In this document: piece by piece, positions 1 to 8,467 of the stretch
How the letters are laid out: each line of letters opens with the position of its first letter
Position numbering within the stretch: the stretch's first letter is position 1
Assembly: GCF_000762845.2 (NCBI RefSeq)
Contig: NZ_JRMQ02000001.1
Coordinates: 124,001 to 188,000, forward strand
Origin: Helicobacter japonicus
Lineage (GTDB): Bacteria; Campylobacterota; Campylobacteria; Campylobacterales; Helicobacteraceae
Direction: 5' to 3'
DNA: 64,000 bases
Position numbers and translations under genes: made by a program
The notes under the pieces: model-generated
Told to the model about the DNA's origin: nothing
The model's input: the letters and a program-made list of their open reading frames with translations, nothing else
Databases searched by the model: none

Positions 1-1536
1 AAAAGAATTTAACAAGCGGCTAAAACTTGTATTCTGAGGATAATCGTATTCTTTGCATTTTACCATAAAAGAATTTAACAAGCGGCTAAAACAAGTATGC
101 GCTCCGGGCAATACCAATATTGATTTTACCATAAAAGAATTTAACAAGCGGCTAAAACTTGGATGAGAATGATGCTACTGGTAAAAATATTTTACCATAA
201 AAGAATTTAACAAGCGGCTAAAACTTCATAAGCATCAATGATACCTTTATTTAAATTTTACCATAAAAGAATTTAACAAGCGGCTAAAACCTTGGTAGCT
301 GGTTTGGCTCAAAAGAGCAAATTTTACCATAAAAGAATTTAACAAGCGGCTAAAACCTCCCCAATCTAGTAGTGGTTTTGGACTTGATTTTACCATAAAA
401 GAATTTAACAAGCGGCTAAAACGCGCCCGGAGTTTCATTAGAGCTCAACCTAATTTTACCATAAAAGAATTTAACAAGCGGCTAAAACATTGCGTTGCAA
501 ATGCTACACATAATAATGATTTTACCATAAAAGAATTTAACAAGCGGCTAAAACAGCTGCGTGAGCCGCCTTTTCATCGATGCTATTTTACCATAAAAGA
601 ATTTAACAAGCGGCTAAAACTAAAAATAAGATGACACAAGATGAAATGAAATTTTACCATAAAAGAATTTAACAAGCGGCTAAAACTTCAACATTAGGAA
701 CTTCCAGGCGAGGCTTAATTTTACCATAAAAGAATTTAACAAGCGGCTAAAACAATGAAGCGCTTGAGGAGATTATGCTTAAAATTTTACCATAAAAGAA
801 TTTAACAAGCGGCTAAAACAATCTTTCTCAAGCCACGCATATGCAACGTATTTTACCATAAAAGAATTTAACAAGCGGCTAAAACCAAGCTAGTGGCGAT
901 GAGGCTCAATATTATATTTTACCATAAAAGAATTTAACAAGCGGCTAAAACTTGCGCCGCTATATGCGCGGAATTGACATAATTTTACCATAAAAGAATT
1001 TAACAAGCGGCTAAAACTGGAATATGGTTCAAAAGTTTAGCTCTCCGATTTTACCATAAAAGAATTTAACAAGCGGCTAAAACACCTCTAACAATGATAA
1101 TATTCTTTTTGGTATTTTACCATAAAAGAATTTAACAAGCGGCTAAAACCAGCTGGTTACTCTAATACCGCGCTCTCTCATTTTACCATAAAAGAATTTA
1201 ACAAGCGGCTAAAACCGACACATTCTACATTAGTGCTAGGAGTTTATTTTACCATAAAAGAATTTAACAAGCGGCTAAAACCTGGGTATGTCGGCAAGAA
1301 GCTCCCTCCTAATTTTACCATAAAAGAATTTAACAAGCGGCTAAAACTATTCACTAGGTCTAAGTTTCAATTCTTGCATTTTACCATAAAAGAATTTAAC
1401 AAGCGGCTAAAACGAATTGTTTTTCTCCCTTTTTTGCACGTGTATTTTACCATAAAAGAATTTAACAAGCGGCTAAAACAAGGAATTGACAGAGCTTGGT
1501 CGCGTGAAAATTTTACCATAAAAGAATTTAACAAGC
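1..1536 (-). CRISPR. Type II-C-like CRISPR array, 23 spacers in window, left end cut off
   Basis: Direct repeats of 36 nt begin on the + strand with ATTTTACCATAAAAG and end with GCGGCTAAAAC. There are 22 complete copies, starting at 57 and recurring every 66 nt to 651, then from 718 to 1444. Positions 1–26 are a partial copy cut by the window edge. Spacers are 30 nt except one of 31 nt (687–717). The last repeat (1510–1536) is intact for 27 nt and then decays. Read on the minus strand the repeat begins GTTTTAGC and ends ATGGTAAAAT, like Campylobacter jejuni and other type II-C repeats. In that family each repeat end can carry an extended -10 promoter, so crRNAs are probably made on the minus strand. 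The decayed copy suggests the leader lies off-window to the left. No cas gene or tracrRNA was recognised here. Confidence 0.97.
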
Positions 1537-1560
1537 CTAAATTGCTATTGATGCTTGAGC

Positions 1561-1737
1561 TTACCTCTTCTCATACCCTGCTCTATTCCGTGAGCCAAAC
1601 GCATTGTTATAGGGTGCGTCCTGCCAATTACAAAAATCAAGTGAATGATTCATTCTACAATCCGCATAGGGCTCTTTAGTAGGGCTTAACCCACAAGCAC
1701 AAAACAAAAGAGAAACAAAAAAGATAAATATCCTCAT
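1561..1737 (-). CDS. Small lipoprotein, 58 residues
   Basis: A short ORF runs from ATG at 1737 to TAA at 1561, preceded by GGGAG about 7 nt upstream. The product begins MRIFIFFVSLLFCACG: one basic residue, a hydrophobic stretch and a cysteine at residue 15 in a plausible lipobox (FCAC). The mature part of about 44 residues is polar, with two more cysteines, and ends in RAGYEKR. It is probably a lipid-anchored envelope peptide of unknown function. It ends 24 nt from the decayed last CRISPR repeat and is divergent from the TonB receptor gene. No family was recognised; the call rests on ribosome site, signal and start. Confidence 0.6.
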   Translation of the reverse strand: MRIFIFFVSLLFCACGLSPTKEPYADCRMNHSLDFCNWQDAPYNNAFGSRNRAGYEKR

Positions 1738-1835
1738 TGCTTATCTCCCAAAATTAAAGATTATGCTATCAATCTTACATCACAAATCATAAAAATAACT
1801 TAAAGAAAAAACTATGCTTAAACTCTTAATTCTCA

Positions 1836-1903
1836 AATAATTATTTATATTTTAGTAATTATTCCTATAATAAATTTTATTTTAAGTTTTATTTATCTAT
1901 AAT
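1836..1903 (+). promoter_or_regulatory. Putative promoter and AT-rich operator ahead of TonB receptor
   Basis: A TATAAT hexamer lies at 1898–1903, about 40 nt before the receptor start. Upstream are two similar AT-rich stretches, AATAATTATTTA (about 1836–1847) and TAGTAATTATTCC (about 1853–1865). They resemble the TAATAAT/ATTATTA halves described for Helicobacter Fur sites. The -10 call is reasonable. The regulator assignment is inference, because AT-rich DNA gives such matches easily. Confidence 0.35.
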
Positions 1904-1942
1904 CCCATTTCACACATAATTCACACTTAAAAAGGAAACAAA

Positions 1943-4111
1943 ATGAGAACAATAAGTAGAATACTAATGGGGGGGGGGATTACTTGCTGTTTATCTCTTC
2001 TCGGATATGCTGATGAAACACAAAAAAATGAGGATATTCAAAGCCAAAATGTTACGCGCAATGTAAAATTACAGGCTTCAGTCGTTACTGCCGCTTCAGG
2101 CAGTGAAAAAAATGTAGTTGATGCTCCTGCTTCTGTTAATATTGTTACCAAAGAAGAATTAGAGCAAAAACCTTTTAGGGATTTGGGCGAGGCACTCAAA
2201 GAAGTGCCCGGGGTTAGCCTTGATGAAACTTCTAACAAACTCGGTGCTTCTGCTATTTCTATTCGCGGTATGCCATCAGGTTATACACTTTTTTTGGTTG
2301 ATGGCTTAAGGCAAAACCCTAGTGGCGATGTCGCCACTGCAAATTTAGGTGCTGGTGTATATAATACTTTTATCCCTCCTATGGGTGCGATTGAGCGTAT
2401 AGAGGTTATTAAAGGACCTATGAGCACACTCTATGGAAGTGATGCGATAGGTGGTGTTGTCAATATCGTTACTAAACCTATCACAGATAAATGGCATACC
2501 TCATTTCAATCTCAAATCATTGTGCCTGAATCTTCTACTTTTGGCAACACTTATCAAAACTCACTTTGGACGCAAGGCAAACTTACAGAACATTTAGGAT
2601 TGACTTTAAGAATGCGTCAGATTCATAGAAACCCAAGTGATAGACCTAAAAATGACTTAGGGCAAGATGTCAATACTTTTTTTGGCACAAAATTTGACTT
2701 ACTCAATGTAGGCACAAGGCTCACTTGGTTGCCTAATAGTAAAAATATGCTCTATGCCGATGTAGATTATACAACCTCAACTTATGATAATCGCAAAGCA
2801 GAAATAGGCACACTTGGTGTAGATCTTAATGGAAGAGGAGGATATGAAAAAGATGTAGGTGTAGATAAGATTCTTGGGGCTATTGGGCATAAGGGTTCTT
2901 ATGATTTTGGGACTTGGAAAAATACCTTGCAATTTATGCGAACAAATAATACAGGACGACTTGTAGCAGGGAATATTGCTTCCCCAAATCTTGGTAAAAA
3001 TAGAGATATTGCTTCTAATGATGTCATTGCTGATACGCGACTTTTACTTCCTTTGGGTGATAGCAATATTCTCAATATAGGCGCAGAATATCGCTTTGAA
3101 AATTATCACGACTTAGCTGCAACTCCGGCAAGTCATAATCGCAACACTTTCGCACTCTTTGCTGAAGATGAATACAATATCTTTGAACCACTTACATTCA
3201 CTCTTGGGGCAAGATATAATTATAATGATAAATTTGGTTCAAATGTAAGTCCTCGCGCATATCTTGTATATGAGATTCTTGATGGCTTTGCTTTAAAAGG
3301 CGGAGTAGCCACAGGATACAAAGCCCCTTATGCTAATCAACTCATTGATGCTGTCTATGGCTACGGAAGTCAAGGCACACTTGCCTTTCTAGGAAATCCA
3401 AATCTTAAACCAGAAACTTCAGTAAGCTATGAAATAGGCACAATCTTTGATGGGCAATATATTGATTTTTCTTTAATGTTTTTCCGCTCAAATTTTAAAG
3501 ACAAAATTGAAAGCACAAGGGTGAGCAAAACTAACACTGACCCAAATTATAGCTATACTTGTGCCACCTATGGAGGGAGTAATCCTCAATGTAGTCTCGC
3601 TATTAATGCAAATACTGCATTTTCTCAAGGTATAGAATCTAGCTTTGGTATAAAACCAATTTATGGCGTAGGCTTTGATGTGGCTTATACCTTTATAGAT
3701 TCTGAAATTACTTCAGGAAGTAATAAAGGCAGACCGCTTTCAAGTGTAGCAAAGCATAATGTTGTCTCTAAACTCTCTTACACACATAAGAAATTCCATA
3801 TTTACTTGCAAGGGCAACACAAAGCAGGTTTATTAAATACAAGTGCATTAGGCGATACTGCCGCCGCAGTAGCCATTAGAAATACGCTTGGAGGCACATA
3901 TTATAAACCATACACGATTATCAATCTTGGTTTAGGTTATAAAATTACAGAATCTATCCGCTTAAATGGTGGTGTGTATAATCTCTTTGATACAAATTTT
4001 ATTGATTTTAGAAATTATACATATGGTAATCAAAATGGCAATGTCAATATGCACGGAGCGCATATTCAAGAGGGACGCAGATATTGGGCAAATATCACAC
4101 TTGATTTTTAA
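1943..4111 (+). CDS. TonB-dependent outer-membrane receptor, phase-variable, ON
   Basis: The 722-residue product is a TonB-dependent transporter of the CirA/FepA-like ferric-chelate class. A signal peptide covers about residues 1–24. The plug domain follows (about 45–170: VNIVTKEELEQ, LGEALKEVPGVSL, AISIRGMPSGYTLFLVDG, IEVIKGPMSTLYGSDAIGG). The rest is a beta-barrel ending in a terminal aromatic residue (ANITLDF). It would import an iron or other metal chelate across the outer membrane using TonB energy; the ligand cannot be told from sequence. A run of ten G (1969–1978) lies in signal-peptide codons and is in frame, so this copy reads ON. AAAGGAAAC precedes the ATG. A TonB-like gene converges from the right, only 12 nt from the stop. 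Confidence 0.93.
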   Translation: MRTISRILMGGGITCCLSLLGYADETQKNEDIQSQNVTRNVKLQASVVTAASGSEKNVVDAPASVNIVTKEELEQKPFRDLGEALKEVPGVSLDETSNKLGASAISIRGMPSGYTLFLVDGLRQNPSGDVATANLGAGVYNTFIPPMGAIERIEVIKGPMSTLYGSDAIGGVVNIVTKPITDKWHTSFQSQIIVPESSTFGNTYQNSLWTQGKLTEHLGLTLRMRQIHRNPSDRPKNDLGQDVNTFFGTKFDLLNVGTRLTWLPNSKNMLYADVDYTTSTYDNRKAEIGTLGVDLNGRGGYEKDVGVDKILGAIGHKGSYDFGTWKNTLQFMRTNNTGRLVAGNIASPNLGKNRDIASNDVIADTRLLLPLGDSNILNIGAEYRFENYHDLAATPASHNRNTFALFAEDEYNIFEPLTFTLGARYNYNDKFGSNVSPRAYLVYEILDGFALKGGVATGYKAPYANQLIDAVYGYGSQGTLAFLGNPNLKPETSVSYEIGTIFDGQYIDFSLMFFRSNFKDKIESTRVSKTNTDPNYSYTCATYGGSNPQCSLAINANTAFSQGIESSFGIKPIYGVGFDVAYTFIDSEITSGSNKGRPLSSVAKHNVVSKLSYTHKKFHIYLQGQHKAGLLNTSALGDTAAAVAIRNTLGGTYYKPYTIINLGLGYKITESIRLNGGVYNLFDTNFIDFRNYTYGNQNGNVNMHGAHIQEGRRYWANITLDF
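1969..1978 (+). repeat. G10 contingency tract in receptor signal peptide (ON)
   Basis: Ten consecutive G at codons 9–12 of the TonB receptor. Nine of them encode Gly-Gly-Gly after the Met codon. Gain or loss of one G would truncate the protein early. Confidence 0.9.
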
Positions 4112-4123
4112 TGGCTTAAATTC

Positions 4124-4780
4124 TTATCTATGTTTCCTCTCTCCCACGCCAAGTGTTACACTCATTGTGTATTCCTTGCTTGGCTTTTTTAGCTCTTTTT
4201 CTATGCTTTTTATCGTGGATATTGCCACTTCATCAATCTGTGAATTTTGAGAACTTTTGCGTATGTAAATATTCTTTATCATTCCTTGCGTATCAATGCT
4301 AAAGATAAGGCTCACTTCTCCCTTTATTGTCGCATTTTTTAAAGCACTTTGGCGCATAGAAGCTTGAGTTATAAGCGTATAGACATATTTCATATAGGAA
4401 TCTACCTCCGCCACATTACTTGAGCGAGATTGCACACTTTGAGTTTGATTGATAGCAGATTCTTGCGCACTCTCTAGCAAAGTCTCATCTTTGCTTTCAA
4501 GTTTCTTTGATAGAGTTTTGCTCTGTGCCTTTTTGGTATCTAATGCTTTGCTTTTGTCTTTTTGCTTTTTATCTACTGCCTTAGAATCCTCGCCTGCGTC
4601 ATTATTAAAATATTGTAAGGAGAGTAAATACATCTTTTGCACCTCTCCAGCAGCATTAAAATACGCACGCGCATAGTTATACCCTAGAAACATAAGTGCA
4701 TAAAGCACACTGCAAAAGCAAAAGCTTACAATCATAGAAAAGCGATTTGAGGGGATTTGTTTCTCTATATTTTTGGGCAA
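4124..4780 (-). CDS. TonB-like energy transducer
   Basis: The product has about 218 residues. It has a short cytoplasmic N-terminus, one membrane segment (about residues 16–36), a Lys/Ser/Glu-rich periplasmic linker with no proline-rich stretch (about 70–115), and a C-terminal domain (about 130–215) with TonB-fold features (IKGEVSLIFSIDTQGMIKNI, then SSQNSQIDEVAISTIKSI). TonB proteins carry inner-membrane proton-motive energy to outer-membrane receptors. The apparent start is TTG at 4780, 16 nt inside the preceding ATPase gene, so it is probably the last gene of the uptake operon. No exbB or exbD is in the window. The linker is Lys-rich instead of Pro-rich, which is atypical. The fold assignment is fairly sure; its dedicated role here is inferred from position. 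Confidence 0.75.
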   Translation of the reverse strand: MPKNIEKQIPSNRFSMIVSFCFCSVLYALMFLGYNYARAYFNAAGEVQKMYLLSLQYFNNDAGEDSKAVDKKQKDKSKALDTKKAQSKTLSKKLESKDETLLESAQESAINQTQSVQSRSSNVAEVDSYMKYVYTLITQASMRQSALKNATIKGEVSLIFSIDTQGMIKNIYIRKSSQNSQIDEVAISTIKSIEKELKKPSKEYTMSVTLGVGERKHR

Positions 4781-5541
4781 AAATATACTCCGCCATTAGG
4801 CAAAGGCACCTTTAAAGATTCTATGCCATATAATGCCTTGATACCACTTTCATTTAGCACATCTGCATAATCCCCATAAGATAAAAGTCGCGCGTCTTTT
4901 AGCAGCGCAATTTTATCGGCGATATAGCACTGCTCTGGGTGATGAGAAGTGAGGATAATGCTCTTTTTAAGATTTTTTATTACATTCAGTAACGCAAAGC
5001 TATGCGACATATCAAGCGCACTTGTCATCTCATCAAGTAAAATTATCTCACTTTTTTGTGCAAGAGCTCTTGCTATAAGCACAAGCTGCTTTTGTCCGCC
5101 ACTTAGCTCACTATAAGACTTTTGGCTTAAATACTCTATGTCAAGAAGCGCTAAAGATTCTAACGCCTTTTGCTTATCATCTTTTGAATAAAAAAACCGA
5201 TGATGTGCAAATCTCCCCATAAGCACCACTTCAAGCACACTAAAAGGAAAACTAATGTGATAATTTTGCGGGACATAACTACATATTTTTGCCCGATGTC
5301 GCACACTAAGATTCTTTGCATTTTGCCCCTCTAAATAGAGCTCCCCGCTATAATCAAAATAGCCTAAAATCATTTTGAGTAATGTGCTTTTGCCACTGCC
5401 ATTTGGACCCAAAACACACAAAATCTCGCCCTTTGCCATTTCAAAGCTTATATCTTGAAGTAATGGTAGCAAAGGTGGCTTAGGAAAGTGCAAGGTGATA
5501 TTTTTACAACTAAGAATAATTGAGGAGTTTTTAAGAGACAC
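4765..5541 (-). CDS. ABC transporter ATPase, metal-chelate (FecE/BtuD type)
   Basis: A 258-residue nucleotide-binding subunit. Walker A is GPNGSGKST (about residues 44–52), the Q-loop region is YVPQNYH, the signature is ELSGGQKQL and Walker B is IILLDEMTS followed by SALDMSHS. The switch histidine is in ILTSHHPEQ. This pattern is that of ATPases powering FecCD/BtuC permeases for siderophores, haem, cobalamin or nickel chelates. The start is GTG at 5541 and overlaps the permease end by 11 nt, so the two are translationally coupled. It would work with the permease at 5531–6532 and the binding lipoprotein at 7348–8436. Confidence 0.93.
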   Translation of the reverse strand: MSLKNSSIILSCKNITLHFPKPPLLPLLQDISFEMAKGEILCVLGPNGSGKSTLLKMILGYFDYSGELYLEGQNAKNLSVRHRAKICSYVPQNYHISFPFSVLEVVLMGRFAHHRFFYSKDDKQKALESLALLDIEYLSQKSYSELSGGQKQLVLIARALAQKSEIILLDEMTSALDMSHSFALLNVIKNLKKSIILTSHHPEQCYIADKIALLKDARLLSYGDYADVLNESGIKALYGIESLKVPLPNGGVYFCPKI

Positions 5542-6532
5542 TTTTTGCCCTTTTGATTAAAAGTGCGGCAAATATAGGAATACCAATAACCGCACTCACA
5601 ATGCCTAGCGGAATTTCCACATTAAAACTACTTCGTGCTATACTATCGCACACAAGCAAAAAGAATGCACCAAATATCACACAAAAAGGCAGCATAAGGC
5701 GATGATTTGCTCCCATCACAAAACGCGCAATATGCGGCACTACAAGACCTACCCAGCCTATAAGTCCGCCCACAGCCACAGAAGCACTTGCTAAAAGTGT
5801 GGCTACAAGCACAAAAAAAAGACGCATATATTTAATGTGAATCCCAAGCGATTGCGCACTTTCCTCATCAAGATTGAGCACATCAATATAAGAAGACAAA
5901 AGCACAGAGACAATAGCACTTAACACAAAAATCACACAAAGCAATGCTAAAGGTGCATCTTGCGTGAAAGCAAGAGAACCCATAAGCCAAAAAACAATAT
6001 TTGGCAAGGTATTATAAGGGTCTGCTAAAAGCTTTAAGCAACTCACAAGCGCACCAAAAAGAGCTGCACTTATCATACCACCAAGGATAAGCATTAAGAT
6101 ACTCATTCTCTTATCAAACGCATAGGCTAAGGCTATGGAAACGCCCATAGCGATGATTCCAAAGATAAAACATAAGCCTTCAATGCCTAAGATAGATAAA
6201 CCTAGCACCATTCCAAGAGCTGCGCCAAAACTCGCTCCATTTAACACGCCAAGTATGCTAGGGCTTACTAAAGGATTGCCGATAATGCCTTGATACAAGC
6301 CACCACTTAGTGCTAATGCCCCACCCACACATAGAGCTGCGATAATACGCTTTAGTCGCTCCTCTACAAAAATGATAGAATCTATGCTTTTACTCACACT
6401 ATTAAAATATTCATTCACAAGGGCAAACATATCGCTATAGGCAATATCAAATCGCCCAAGCCCTAAAGCAATGATAAAAGCACACACAAGAAGTGCAAAT
6501 ACGCCACAAAGAAAAAATATCTTTTTTCTCAT
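5531..6532 (-). CDS. ABC transporter permease, FecCD/BtuC family
   Basis: A 333-residue, strongly hydrophobic protein with about nine or ten predicted membrane helices, the usual size for FecCD permeases. Family features include PRL-type residues after the first helix (VEERLKRIIAALCVGGALALSG), the segment NPLVSPSILGVLNGASFGA, and near the C-terminus GLIGWVGLVVPHIARFVMG, where the ATPase coupling helix lies. It forms the inner-membrane channel for a metal complex. It sits 43 nt after the methyltransferase gene and overlaps the ATPase gene. Ligand unknown; iron, nickel/cobalt chelates and corrinoids are all possible. Confidence 0.93.
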   Translation of the reverse strand: MRKKIFFLCGVFALLVCAFIIALGLGRFDIAYSDMFALVNEYFNSVSKSIDSIIFVEERLKRIIAALCVGGALALSGGLYQGIIGNPLVSPSILGVLNGASFGAALGMVLGLSILGIEGLCFIFGIIAMGVSIALAYAFDKRMSILMLILGGMISAALFGALVSCLKLLADPYNTLPNIVFWLMGSLAFTQDAPLALLCVIFVLSAIVSVLLSSYIDVLNLDEESAQSLGIHIKYMRLFFVLVATLLASASVAVGGLIGWVGLVVPHIARFVMGANHRLMLPFCVIFGAFFLLVCDSIARSSFNVEIPLGIVSAVIGIPIFAALLIKRAKSVS

Positions 6533-6575
6533 TTTACACCCACATCACTTAAGTCATCACCTAAATATGTATGCT

Positions 6576-7319
6576 TTAAATGCGTGGGATAAAGCAAATC
6601 CCTACTTCGCGCTTTTGCTCATAGCTCACATATCCATTGACTTGCTTTTTATCCACATAGGCTTTGATTTTCTCCTCATCTGGCTCACCTTGATGCATAC
6701 TAATATGCCATTTTATGTCATTTATGGCTTTTTGTATGTCTGATTTATAGGTATATCCTGCCTCTTTATAACAATATGTAGGCTCTTTATATCCTAGCTC
6801 TTTAAGCCATTGCAAAGCTTGAGGCAACCCCACAGGAAGCTCAACCTTGATATTGTGTGCTGCAAAAATCTCATCTAAAAACGAGCTTTCTCTCACTCTG
6901 CCCCAGCCTATATAGCATAGCCCCTCTTTGCCTACACCTAAAGCCTTTTTGAATCCTGCAAGATTATTGAGTGCGGGAGTCATAGAAGCAAAGGCAATAT
7001 CAATCTCTCCCAAAGATTCTATATTGAACTCTTCCCACGAGCTTACAAATGTAGTGATATTCTCTAATCCCAAACCTCTTGCATCTTCTTGCAAATGTGA
7101 AAGCATTGTTTGGGAAATATCTGTGGCATAAATGTGCTTTGTTTCAAAAGCAAGTTGCAAGGCAAATCGCCCATTTCCTGCACCAATATCAAGCAAAGTT
7201 TTATCCTTAAATGCCACATTTTGGGCACGAAAGAAATCTAAGATTTCTAAAGTATCCTCTGTATCTTTTTGAAAGCGCGGAAAAGTCTGTGCCTTTTTAT
7301 CCCATAGCTGCTTACTCAA
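6576..7319 (-). CDS. Class I SAM-dependent methyltransferase in metal-uptake operon
   Basis: A Rossmann-fold methyltransferase of about 247 residues. Motif I is LLDIGAGNGRFALQ and the acidic strand-2 residue is in IYATDIS; the rest fits a small-molecule methyltransferase. I place the start at TTG 7319 because AAGGAG lies six bases before it. An ATG at 7382 is open in frame but would overlap the upstream gene and lacks such a site. It lies between the binding-protein gene (28 nt gap) and the permease gene, so it is co-transcribed with the transporter. Its substrate is unknown. From context it may modify the imported chelate, a chelator made by the cell, or a cofactor. Confidence 0.8.
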   Translation of the reverse strand: MSKQLWDKKAQTFPRFQKDTEDTLEILDFFRAQNVAFKDKTLLDIGAGNGRFALQLAFETKHIYATDISQTMLSHLQEDARGLGLENITTFVSSWEEFNIESLGEIDIAFASMTPALNNLAGFKKALGVGKEGLCYIGWGRVRESSFLDEIFAAHNIKVELPVGLPQALQWLKELGYKEPTYCYKEAGYTYKSDIQKAINDIKWHISMHQGEPDEEKIKAYVDKKQVNGYVSYEQKREVGICFIPRI

Positions 7320-7347
7320 TTGTTGCTCCTTTTTGCAAAATCTAAAC

Positions 7348-8436
7348 TCATAAACCTTGCAATCTGTAATACTCCTCATCACTTAATGGCTCAAGAAATA
7401 TCTCATAAAATTTTTGTGCGTGTGTCTTTGCCACCTCATCACTAATAAGTTCAGGGTGAATCTTGCTATACGCCCACACTAAACCCACACTTTGCATTAT
7501 ACTTGGCGGACGCATAAGCCAATTACTCGGCGTTGAAGGCGCATAAAATACCTTCTTATTTTGCAACGCGTTTAAGGCTTGCCATTTTTCATTTGGATTT
7601 TCAAGCAATTCCTTAAATAATGGAATCTCACGTACAAAAATCACTTGTAGATTGACTTTAGCCAAAAGCTCAAAATCAATTTGAGTTTGTTGCTCTGTGC
7701 TTATCATATCACAGCTTATAGCATTTACCCCGCCGATTTGATAGGCTAAGTCTTTTTTATCTTCACTTGCACTACATTGTGTTTTAAGCCCATCAAAGCC
7801 TTGTGCAAAATATATACTCGGGCGCACAGAATGAGAATCTTGTGTTGAATGTGCTTCTTGTGTTTCATTAGATTCTAAAGCGTGTTGCGCATTATGCAAA
7901 AGCTCATTGCTTTGTGCTAGAAAATCGAGTAATCTTTCACCTCTTGGCTTGATAAGCTCACTACAAGCTTCATTTTTACTTAAAGATTGTGTAATTGCTT
8001 CAATCGCATTTTTAGATTCCTCATAAGAAAAAAGTGGGACTTTCACAGCTTCTATACCGATTTTTGTATAAGGTTCAATTACAGAATCTAAAGTATTATC
8101 AGCAAAAAATATCACATCAGGCTTTAGTGATGCAATTTCCTCAAAATTGAGATTCTTGCCTGTGTGTCCTAAAATAGGTAACTCTGCTGTGCCCTCTGGC
8201 ATAAAAGGTATATCTTCAGGGTATGGCTTATAGTTAAGCCCTATCAAACCTTCTGGATAAAGTATCTCTAACATCACAGTAAGAGCAGGGTTTGCACCAA
8301 AAACTTTTAACTCACATTGTTTTTGTTCCTGCTCTTGTTTTTCTACTTCTTGTGTTACCTCTTTGGACTGCTCTTGTTTATCGCCACAAGCTACAAATAC
8401 TAATGCCGCACATACTATCATAAACAACTTACGCAT
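7348..8436 (-). CDS. Periplasmic metal-chelate-binding lipoprotein (FecB/BtuF type)
   Basis: The product (362 residues from ATG 8436) starts MRKLFMIVCAALVFVACGD, a lipoprotein signal with the acceptor cysteine at residue 17. AAGGAG lies about 6 nt before this ATG; a further upstream in-frame ATG at 8487 lacks that support. The mature part has the class III binding-protein pattern: an N-lobe with VFGANPALTVMLEIL, EEIASLKPDVIFFAD and PYTKIGIEAVKVP, a helical connector, and a C-lobe with VNLQVIFVRE and WQALNALQNKKVFYAP. A Ser/Glu-rich insertion (about residues 175–220) separates parts of the domain. It delivers the imported complex to the FecCD permease. TonB receptor and permease genes flank it. 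Confidence 0.88.
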   Translation of the reverse strand: MRKLFMIVCAALVFVACGDKQEQSKEVTQEVEKQEQEQKQCELKVFGANPALTVMLEILYPEGLIGLNYKPYPEDIPFMPEGTAELPILGHTGKNLNFEEIASLKPDVIFFADNTLDSVIEPYTKIGIEAVKVPLFSYEESKNAIEAITQSLSKNEACSELIKPRGERLLDFLAQSNELLHNAQHALESNETQEAHSTQDSHSVRPSIYFAQGFDGLKTQCSASEDKKDLAYQIGGVNAISCDMISTEQQTQIDFELLAKVNLQVIFVREIPLFKELLENPNEKWQALNALQNKKVFYAPSTPSNWLMRPPSIMQSVGLVWAYSKIHPELISDEVAKTHAQKFYEIFLEPLSDEEYYRLQGL

Positions 8437-8467
8437 ATTTTTCTCCTTAATCACTACATTTAAGAAT

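Noticed and set aside
247-438. 63-codon minus-strand frame within the array
   Set aside because: Same repeat translated on the other strand; not a gene.
1233-1679. 148-codon frame across the CRISPR repeats (+ strand)
   Set aside because: It is made of repeat and spacer translations (repeating NFTIKEFNKRLK) and runs into the antisense of the small lipoprotein; no ribosome site.
3966-4250. 94-codon + frame over the receptor end and the TonB-like gene
   Set aside because: Shadow of two well-supported genes; composition unlike a protein.
6471-6743. 90-codon + frame opposite the permease and methyltransferase
   Set aside because: Antisense to supported genes on the operon strand.
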